From positions 1 to 5,930 of the forward strand of contig CANCOG010000329.1 in NCBI GenBank assembly GCA_947379685.1: a DNA stretch of 5,930 bases, given 5' to 3'. Position numbers and translations under genes: made by a program. Positions 1 to 5,084 of this stretch are shown in pieces; the stretch's first letter is position 1; each line of letters opens with the position of its first letter. This DNA is from Flavipsychrobacter stenotrophus. GTDB taxonomy: Bacteria > Bacteroidota > Bacteroidia > Chitinophagales > Chitinophagaceae. The notes beneath the pieces were generated by a model that was given only the letters and a program-made list of their open reading frames with translations, was not told the DNA's origin and did no database searches.

Positions 1-199
1 CACAATGATGATGACCGAACTGGGTACTACCAAGGGGCAGATCGCCAGCGCTACAACAGCTACAGATCGCGCTACATACACAACCCTGAATCAGAATCAG
101 TATACAATTTACAGACAGATTTGGGCGCTTAAATCAGCGTTGGCGGCAAACAGGGTTTCTATACACACATACCTGCTTAATTTCGCGGCCACCATTTAG
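1..199 (+). CDS. Truncated 3' end of an unidentified plus-strand gene (frame unresolved)
   Basis: The window opens inside what is probably the end of a plus-strand gene, because an intrinsic terminator oriented for this strand follows at 221. Two frames are plausible and exclude each other. The frame starting at base 1 is open to a TAA at 130-132 and gives a Tyr/Arg/Asn/Asp-rich tail (it includes HNDDDRTGYYQGADRQRY), similar in style to low-complexity hydrophilic tails of Bacteroidota exported proteins. The frame starting at base 2 is open to a TAG at 197-199, stops only about 20 bp before the terminator, and shows a strong purine bias at its first codon position, but its product is an unremarkable Thr/Ala-rich sequence. 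No domain is recognised in either. The Met codons at 5-13 need not be a start, since the frame is open to the window edge. Confidence 0.35.
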   Translation, partial: TMMMTELGTTKGQIASATTATDRATYTTLNQNQYTIYRQIWALKSALAANRVSIHTYLLNFAATI

Positions 200-220
200 G
201 TCATAAGACAATCAATATAG

Positions 221-246
221 AGTCCCGGACGTGTCCGGGGCTTTTT
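221..246 (+). terminator. Rho-independent terminator of the left-edge gene
   Basis: A 9-bp stem (221-229 AGTCCCGGA pairing with 234-242 TCCGGGGCT, one T-G wobble) closes a 4-nt CGTG loop and runs into a T tract (242-246, with a second T run at 250-254). The upstream side is not A-rich, so the element works for the plus strand. It separates the left-edge gene from the VOC gene at 313, which therefore should have its own promoter. No convincing Bacteroidota -33/-7 pair was found in the 66 bp between them. Confidence 0.85.
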
Positions 247-312
247 GTGTTTTTAACAATGAATGGATAGCCTGTTTTGCTCTTCGTTTTCGATATTTAA
301 AAATATAGGACA

Positions 313-732
313 ATGCCTAAAAGAGTAACAAGTCTCGGCGGTATCTTCTTCAAATGCAACGACCCAAAAAACATAAGGGATTGGTATTCCCGTCACCTGG
401 GACTGAATACGGACCAATATGGCACAAGCTTCGAATGGCGCCACGCTGATGCCCCCGAAAAGAAAGGCTATAATGTTTGGAGCACCTTTGCAAAAGATGC
501 CGACTATTTCGGTTCAGCCGAAAAACAATTTATGGTAAATCTGCGGGTAGAGAACCTGGAATGGCTTCTGGGTGAATTGAAAAATGAAGGGATAGAACAG
601 ATAGGAGAAATGCAGGTTTACGAATATGGAAAATTCGCCCACATCATGGACCCCGAAGGGAACAAAATAGAACTCTGGGAGGCCAATGACGAAGAGTATG
701 GCAAAATGGTAGGGGATAATATCACAAAATAG
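313..732 (+). CDS. VOC family protein (glyoxalase/bleomycin resistance/dioxygenase superfamily)
   Basis: This 139-aa protein is the usual size for a single-chain VOC protein made of two beta-alpha-beta-beta-beta modules, which normally dimerises. Module 1 covers about residues 6-60, with the typical strand-helix start ending in DWYSRHLGL (23-31). Module 2 starts near FMVNLRVENLEWLLGELK (73-90) and ends in the family signature FAHIMDPEGNKIELWE (108-123). Glu120 sits where VOC enzymes carry their last metal ligand. The first strand (SLGGIFFKCND, 7-17) has no His or Gln at the usual first-ligand position, so metal binding and enzyme activity are doubtful; a binding or resistance role is possible. 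The substrate cannot be told. The ATG at 313 is the only sensible start. AGGA at 307-310 lies only 2 nt upstream, too close for a classical ribosome site, as is common in this phylum. There is no signal peptide, so the protein is cytoplasmic. The gene looks monocistronic: a terminator precedes it and a convergent gene follows. Confidence 0.9.
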   Translation: MPKRVTSLGGIFFKCNDPKNIRDWYSRHLGLNTDQYGTSFEWRHADAPEKKGYNVWSTFAKDADYFGSAEKQFMVNLRVENLEWLLGELKNEGIEQIGEMQVYEYGKFAHIMDPEGNKIELWEANDEEYGKMVGDNITK

Positions 733-756
733 GGTTCGCCCTTTGGAGCGAACCCT
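731..756 (-). terminator. Hairpin between convergent genes, terminator of the lipoprotein gene
   Basis: A perfect 9-bp inverted repeat (731-739 AGGGTTCGC, 748-756 GCGAACCCT) encloses an 8-nt loop. Read on the minus strand it is followed by ATTTTGTGATATT, a U-rich tail, and it lies about 36 nt beyond the stop codon of the minus-strand lipoprotein gene, so it best fits as that gene's intrinsic terminator. On the plus strand the bases after it (GTTGAATGC) lack a T run, so termination of the VOC transcript here would be weaker. The last two bases of the VOC stop codon (TAG, 730-732) form the foot of the stem. Confidence 0.65.
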
Positions 757-791
757 GTTGAATGCATAGACTGGCAAGTAAGTGAGGATAT

Positions 792-1343
792 TTATTTCTC
801 CTCTTTTGCAGCCTGCTCTTCCTTATTTTTCTTGTGTTTTTGTATCAATGCGCCAACACCTGCACCTGCACCTGCGCCTAGTATGCCACCAACAATTGCA
901 CCCTCACCTTTTTTCTTGTCTACCATAGCTCCGGTGATAGCACCTGCACCCGCGCCTATGAGTGCACCGGTCTCAGCACCAGTAAGTCCTTTTTTCTTTT
1001 TTGCAGCCGCAGTTGTTGGGGCAGGGGCAGTATTATTATTGGTTGTTGTAGTGGTTGTTGTATTGTTTGTTGTGGTGCCGCCGCCGCCGCTTCCACCGCC
1101 GTGGTGTGTTTTTTGAGTGGATGTAGATGAAGTTGCTCCTACTATCATGCCGTCCTTGGTTACCCCGGGTTGCAGTGCATTAACTGTATTCATAGAATCA
1201 ATGATGTGTTGGTTGTCTGCAACCATTTTCAGGGAATCAATGGTCTTTTGCTGGGCCTGAAGTGCTTCTGTCTGCTTTGTATCGCTATTATTGCACGAAA
1301 GCATGATGGATGCTACTGCGAAGAAGAGAATTGTCTTGGTCAT
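792..1343 (-). CDS. Glycine-zipper lipoprotein with coiled-coil segment and low-complexity linker
   Basis: This is a 183-aa exported lipoprotein. Residues 1-17 (MTKTILFFAVASIMLSC) form a lipoprotein signal peptide with lipobox MLSC; Cys17 would be lipidated. Residues 23-56 are a heptad-like, Gln/Lys/Asp-rich segment that may form a short coiled coil. Residues 82-118 are a Gly, then Thr/Asn, then Ala/Pro/Lys low-complexity linker. Residues 119-167 hold two hydrophobic Gly/Ala segments, about 124-141 and 148-167, split by VDKKKGEG. They show the small-xxx-small spacing of glycine-zipper families (YMGG-like, Gly-zipper_Omp, Rickettsia 17-kDa antigen type). The tail (168-183) is charged, KHKKNKEEQAAKEEK. 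Such domains are known to embed in or associate with membranes; the exact role is unknown, and an envelope or outer-membrane structural role is inferred. An upstream in-frame TTG (1365-1367) would add 8 residues, but the ATG at 1343 places the signal peptide correctly. No Shine-Dalgarno is visible; the leader is A-rich. The gene stands alone, divergent from the NHL genes. Confidence 0.85.
   Translation of the reverse strand: MTKTILFFAVASIMLSCNNSDTKQTEALQAQQKTIDSLKMVADNQHIIDSMNTVNALQPGVTKDGMIVGATSSTSTQKTHHGGGSGGGGTTTNNTTTTTTTNNNTAPAPTTAAAKKKKGLTGAETGALIGAGAGAITGAMVDKKKGEGAIVGGILGAGAGAGVGALIQKHKKNKEEQAAKEEK
990..1100 (-). repeat. Trinucleotide-rich low-complexity tract encoding the lipoprotein linker
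   Basis: On the minus strand this stretch is a run of GGC/GGT-type, then ACA/AAC-type, then GCA/AAA-type triplets. It encodes GGGSGGGG (1077-1100), a Thr/Asn run (1029-1076) and an Ala/Pro/Lys segment (990-1028). It stays in frame and forms the flexible spacer between the coiled coil and the glycine-zipper domain. Codons within the runs are mixed, so it is an imperfect rather than a pure microsatellite. Confidence 0.7.
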
Positions 1344-1662
1344 AATGTATTGATTTTTTGGCACCAATTAAGTGCTGTATGTTAAAGCAATAAATAACCG
1401 TGCCACCGCAGCAATTCAAAAAGAAAAAGTCAAAACTTTAAAAGTATAAAACGCATTCAACTGTAACTAGGAACTACCAAATCCTTAATTCTGTGACATT
1501 GCCACAGAGTGGTTATGCCATAGGATTCTCTACAGGCCTGGCAAAGCAATTAAACAAAAAACGGATGTAAATTGTTAGTTATTCAAGTATAATTACTAAT
1601 TTCATTGTTCCTTTCGAAAGATTGGAAATTTGTCAAAAAGTACATCCCCAAAAACCATAGCA
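1344..1662. promoter_or_regulatory. Divergent intergenic region between lipoprotein and NHL genes
   Basis: This 319-bp AT-rich stretch holds no supportable gene and should contain the promoters of both flanking genes. For the minus-strand lipoprotein gene a weak Bacteroidota-like pair can be drawn: TTG (complement of 1417-1419), a 20-nt spacer and TATTTATTG (complement of 1388-1396), about 45 bp before the ATG. Only part of the TAnnTTTG consensus matches. For the NHL gene a TATAAT lies at 1588-1593 but has no matching upstream element. A 6-bp inverted repeat, TCTGTG (1490-1495) and CACAGA (1503-1508) with a 7-nt spacer, sits near the middle and could be an operator or a chance hairpin; no T run follows it. 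Confidence 0.4.
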
Positions 1663-4600
1663 ATGAGGTTGGCAATCACCTTTTTTTTAGTGCTGCAAGT
1701 ATTTGTTTGCAGTGCCTTGCGCGCGCAAGTAATACAAACCATTGCCGGTGGCATTGGAGATGGCGGACAAGCCAGCTCGGCGCAGTTGACCCAACCTACC
1801 GGGGTTGCGATGGACAGAACGGGAAACCTATATTTAGCTGACGCCGGGCATAACCTTGTAAGAAAAGTGAGTCCATCAGGAGTCATTTCAACGTTTGCAG
1901 GCACAGGGCAGGCTGGTTACTTTTTGGCTGATGATCACAACCCAGCGAAATTTGCAAGGCTCAACAACCCGGTTAGCCTGGCATGCGATACCCTTGGCAA
2001 CGTGTACATATCCGATTACGGTAGTAGCAGGATCAGGAAAGTTGATGCTTCTGGTATAATCACCACCTATGCAGGTGGAGGTTCTGGAACCGGTTATGCC
2101 GTTGCAACTGCCATAAGCCTCAGTAGTCCAATGAGTATTCTGGTGGGCCGCAACGGGAATCTATATATTACAGAACAAGGCAGGCACAGAGTAAGAATGG
2201 TAGATAGGTACGGTTTTTCGACCGTGGTGATAGGTGCCGGAACCGCGGGTTTCAGCGGTGATGGGGCGGCGGCGATTGTCGCCCAGTTATCCACTCCCGG
2301 CGCACTGGGGGGCGATAAGAATGGAAACATTTATGTATCAGACCTAGGGAACAAAAGGATTAGGAAGGTTGACACGAACAATAACATTGCAACTATTGCA
2401 GGCAATGGCTCAACTGGCTATGCCGGCGATGGAGGGCAGGCAACTGCGGCAGTTTTTAATGATATGGAAGGACTGACTACTGATACAGCCGGTAATTTGT
2501 ACGTATCAGACTACGGCAACAACGTCGTAAGGAAAATAGATCATTCAGGAATTGTCAGTCGTGTTGCAGGTCAGTTTTTGACTGGTGGTTTTGCAGGTGA
2601 TGGAGGGGTAGATTCCAATGCCAGGTTTAACGGACCCTCTGGAATAATGTTTGACGGATCGGGCAATTATTTCGTTGCGGACAAGAGCAATAACAGAATT
2701 AGAAAAATAAGTGCTGCACACATCATTTCTACTTTCGCCGGAAATGGTTTTGCTACTTCAAATGCATATTCAGGAGATGGGGGACAGGCATATTGCGCCT
2801 TACTCAACAGACCAACCGCAGTTGCAGTAGATGCGAACCAGAATATTTTTATTGCGGACAACTATAACAGGGTTGTACGCAGGGTCAATACTGCAGGCAT
2901 AATATCTACTTTCGCCGGTACAGGTGGTTATGGCCGTTCAGGTGATGGTGGCCCGGCTTCTGCTGCAACCTTTTCAAGTCTTGCTTCAGTGGCTACTGAC
3001 AGGAGTGGGAACCTTTTTATCTGTGACGTGTCATACGATAATATACGTAAAGTAGACTCCTCAGGAATTGTAACATTGGTCGCTGGAGGCAACCATGGTT
3101 TTGGAGGAGATGGTGGTGCCGCAACCGCGGCGAGGCTGAATCAACCGGGCCAGATTATTACCGACAAGGTTGGTAATTTATATATACTGGATGCCGGAAA
3201 TCGCAGGGTCAGAAAAGTCGACACCAATGGGGTGATCAACACAATTGCCGGAACAGGAACTGCCGGTTTTTTTGGCGACGGTGGCCCCGCGACAAATGCC
3301 CTGATCAATCCATCCGGCGGATTGGCTATTGACGATACCGGTAACCTGTACATTAGTGAAAACAACAGGATCAGGAAGATAAACACAGCGGGTATTATTT
3401 ATACTATTGCAGGAAATGGCACCAGTAGTTCCACAGGCGATGGCGGCCTTTGTGCAGCCGCAACGTTCAACAATTGCAACGGCCTTACTTTTGATAGATT
3501 TGGAAATCTGTATGTCTACGAATCTGGCGTTTACAATATTCGCAAAATAGATACAGCAGGCATCATTAACCGGTATGCAGGCAACAATTGTTCCGGTTTT
3601 TCAGGAGATGGTGGAGGTGCTCTTCTGGCCTGCATCACGAGCAGCCCGGGTATTGCAACCGATAGCATGGGCAACCTGCTGATCCCTGACGTGAATAATT
3701 CGCGTATCCGCAAGGTGTTTACCGCAAGGCTGGTGGTGCATGCCAGCCATGACACAATTTGCCTGGGCTCTTCGGTAACTTTTTCAGCTAATTACAGCAA
3801 TGTTGCGGGTATAGTTCCTTCTTTTCACTGGCAGAGGAATGGATTGCCTGTAGGCATAGACTCTTCATCATGGACGACTACTAGCCTGAATCCAGGCGAC
3901 GTGGTTACTTGCTCATTGGCTGACACAAGCGGATGGCCTGTTGTTGCCATATCAGACCCGGTAAGAGTGAAGGTGCTTTCATATTCGCCAACAATATCCA
4001 TCACGGTCAGTCCCGGCACAAACGTCTGTGCCGGGAAAATCGTAACCTGTTCAGCGCTTGCAACTTCGGGAGGAACTGCACCCGGCTATTACTGGATGAA
4101 GAACGGAATACTGATCCCGGGAGTAGTAGCTTCAACTTTTACTTTTACCCCGGCAACGGGAACAACAATCTCCTGCCGGCTCAATAGTAACATAGCCTGC
4201 AGGATGTATGATACAATAACCAGTAACCAGCTGCTCTTCACAGTTATTGATACCGTTAGGTCTTCAGTTACAATCACTGTAGATCCGGGAGATACTGTAT
4301 GTGGTAACCAGTTCGTCACCGCCACTGCAACAAGTATTAATGCGAGTGCCACTCCGGTTTATACCTGGTATCAGAACGGGCAAACTGTCGGTGGTCATAA
4401 CCCATCCTATAGCTTTTCTCCTGCTGATGGTGATTTGGTAAACTGCCGGATGACCAATAGCGCAACATGTGCATTGCATGATACAGTTTATAGCGGGAGC
4501 CATAGAATAGGGGTAATGCAGCCTGATAGGCCAGCAGTATCAGTTTCTGCGAGCCCTGGAGTGAATACCGGTATGGGCAAGGAGGTAACTTGCACAGCCA

Positions 4601-5058
4601 CAAGCACACGGGGTGGCTCTGCTCCAGTGTTTGATTGGTTTAGAAACACTGTTCATGTGAATACGGGTGCCACCTATACCTTCATCCCGGCAGAAGGAGA
4701 TATTGTGTATTGCGAACTCACGAGCAATGACCAATGTTTATACAACAGCCAGGCTACCAGCCAATCTCTTGCATTTACGATTGACTCATCATCCATAAAC
4801 AACGCAGGCGTTTTCCCTAACCCCAATGCCGGAACTTTCAAAATACGGCAGTCCATCGACGGCCCCGATGGAATGAATGTGTACATGGCCATCACCACCA
4901 TGGGAGGAAAGGACATCTATAACCAGACACTGATCCTGCATAACAAACTGGTTACGGCCGATGTGTCATTTGGCCGCATTTTACCCGAAGGTGTTTACAT
5001 GATCTCATTAGTTTACTATACCGATAAAAAGTCCCTGTATTTTGTTGTCAGGTATTAA
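1663..5058 (+). CDS. Secreted NHL-repeat / Ig-like protein with T9SS type A sorting domain
   Basis: This is a 1131-aa secreted, probably surface-attached protein. Residues 1-21 are a signal peptide with likely cleavage after SALRA, leaving Gln22 at the mature N-terminus. Residues 23-690 are twelve tandem NHL units of 52-59 residues; the typical unit runs ISTFAGTG..G..GDGG.A..A, then a D..GNLY..D..N..IRKVD..GI core. They should fold as beta-propeller blades, and twelve would suit two six-bladed propellers (inferred). Residues 691-1048 are four Ig-like domains of about 90 residues with a W..NG strand and a GD.V.C motif. Residues 1049-1131 are a T9SS type A sorting domain: FPNPNAGTF (1051-1059), LPEGVYMISL (1107-1116) and a terminal VVRY. 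The family has no single function; NHL propellers bind proteins, polysaccharides or RNA, and here an extracellular ligand is likely. An in-frame TTG at 1630 would add 11 residues, but the ATG at 1663 gives a 22-residue leader exactly like the paralogue's. The downstream paralogue begins 26 bp after the stop with no terminator between, so the two are probably co-transcribed. Confidence 0.92.
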   Translation: MRLAITFFLVLQVFVCSALRAQVIQTIAGGIGDGGQASSAQLTQPTGVAMDRTGNLYLADAGHNLVRKVSPSGVISTFAGTGQAGYFLADDHNPAKFARLNNPVSLACDTLGNVYISDYGSSRIRKVDASGIITTYAGGGSGTGYAVATAISLSSPMSILVGRNGNLYITEQGRHRVRMVDRYGFSTVVIGAGTAGFSGDGAAAIVAQLSTPGALGGDKNGNIYVSDLGNKRIRKVDTNNNIATIAGNGSTGYAGDGGQATAAVFNDMEGLTTDTAGNLYVSDYGNNVVRKIDHSGIVSRVAGQFLTGGFAGDGGVDSNARFNGPSGIMFDGSGNYFVADKSNNRIRKISAAHIISTFAGNGFATSNAYSGDGGQAYCALLNRPTAVAVDANQNIFIADNYNRVVRRVNTAGIISTFAGTGGYGRSGDGGPASAATFSSLASVATDRSGNLFICDVSYDNIRKVDSSGIVTLVAGGNHGFGGDGGAATAARLNQPGQIITDKVGNLYILDAGNRRVRKVDTNGVINTIAGTGTAGFFGDGGPATNALINPSGGLAIDDTGNLYISENNRIRKINTAGIIYTIAGNGTSSSTGDGGLCAAATFNNCNGLTFDRFGNLYVYESGVYNIRKIDTAGIINRYAGNNCSGFSGDGGGALLACITSSPGIATDSMGNLLIPDVNNSRIRKVFTARLVVHASHDTICLGSSVTFSANYSNVAGIVPSFHWQRNGLPVGIDSSSWTTTSLNPGDVVTCSLADTSGWPVVAISDPVRVKVLSYSPTISITVSPGTNVCAGKIVTCSALATSGGTAPGYYWMKNGILIPGVVASTFTFTPATGTTISCRLNSNIACRMYDTITSNQLLFTVIDTVRSSVTITVDPGDTVCGNQFVTATATSINASATPVYTWYQNGQTVGGHNPSYSFSPADGDLVNCRMTNSATCALHDTVYSGSHRIGVMQPDRPAVSVSASPGVNTGMGKEVTCTATSTRGGSAPVFDWFRNTVHVNTGATYTFIPAEGDIVYCELTSNDQCLYNSQATSQSLAFTIDSSSINNAGVFPNPNAGTFKIRQSIDGPDGMNVYMAITTMGGKDIYNQTLILHNKLVTADVSFGRILPEGVYMISLVYYTDKKSLYFVVRY
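1729..3732 (+). repeat. Array of twelve extended NHL units (residues 23-690)
   Basis: Unit boundaries by residue: 23-74, 75-132, 133-185, 186-241, 242-297, 298-354, 355-413, 414-469, 470-524, 525-578, 579-634, 635-690. Each keeps a D..GN.Y or similar turn and an (I/V)RK(V/I) strand. Units 4-12 carry a GDG(G) loop in an insert that makes them longer than the canonical NHL repeat of roughly 40 residues. Unit 1 has a compressed form (AGGIGDGGQA), and units 2 and 3 lack the loop. Unit 10 is two residues short in its D..N loop. Nucleotide identity between units is low apart from short stretches, such as a 14-base exact repeat at 2728-2741 and 2905-2918, so the array is old and not a recent expansion. 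Confidence 0.85.
3733..4806 (+). repeat. Four tandem Ig-like domains (residues 691-1048)
   Basis: Four homologous segments of 86-92 residues (691-776, 777-868, 869-958, 959-1048) share the order: an S/D-PG start, a first cysteine zone, a P.(F/Y).W..NG-like strand, an aromatic strand before P..GD or similar, and a V.C motif followed by a polar turn and often another Cys. This matches the Ig-like/PKD-like spacer domains common in large T9SS-exported Bacteroidota proteins, where they are thought to hold a functional head away from the cell surface. The domain family was assigned by eye. Confidence 0.7.
4807..5055 (+). other. T9SS type A C-terminal sorting domain (coding segment)
   Basis: The last 83 residues (1049-1131) begin with GVFPNPNAGTFKI, match the Y/FPNP start of type A T9SS sorting domains, and end with the LPEGVYMISL strand and a basic, hydrophobic tail. 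In known systems this domain directs the folded protein through the outer-membrane translocon and is usually removed when the protein is attached to the surface or released. It implies that the host has a full T9SS elsewhere in the genome. Confidence 0.88.
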
Positions 5059-5084
5059 CCCTTAAACCAGGTAAATTCTATTTT

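Noticed and set aside
832..1116. Plus-strand open frame rich in Pro, Ala and Val opposite the lipoprotein gene
   Set aside because: It is the antisense image of the Gly/Ala zipper and Thr/Asn linker codons; the minus-strand frame has a proper lipoprotein signal and domain order.
1344..1367. Upstream TTG start adding 8 residues to the lipoprotein
   Set aside because: The ATG at 1341-1343 begins a normal lipoprotein signal peptide; the added residues would only lengthen the n-region.
1435..1445. Palindrome ACTTT-A-AAAGT
   Set aside because: It is short and very AT-rich, so likely by chance in this intergenic region.
1588..1593. TATAAT box upstream of the first NHL gene
   Set aside because: No suitable upstream element at 17 bp, and Bacteroidota housekeeping promoters use a different -7 motif.
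1630..1662. Upstream TTG start adding 11 residues to the first NHL protein
   Set aside because: The ATG at 1663 gives a leader of the same length as the paralogue (cleavage after residue 21 in both); the TTG extension has no ribosome-site support.
1729..3732. Regular repeats considered as a CRISPR-like or satellite array
   Set aside because: The periodicity is in the protein (NHL units); nucleotide identity between units is low and there is no repeat-spacer pattern.
3933..4187. Plus-strand open frame of 84 codons inside the Ig-like region
   Set aside because: It lies within the continuous 1131-codon gene in another frame and has no recognisable features.
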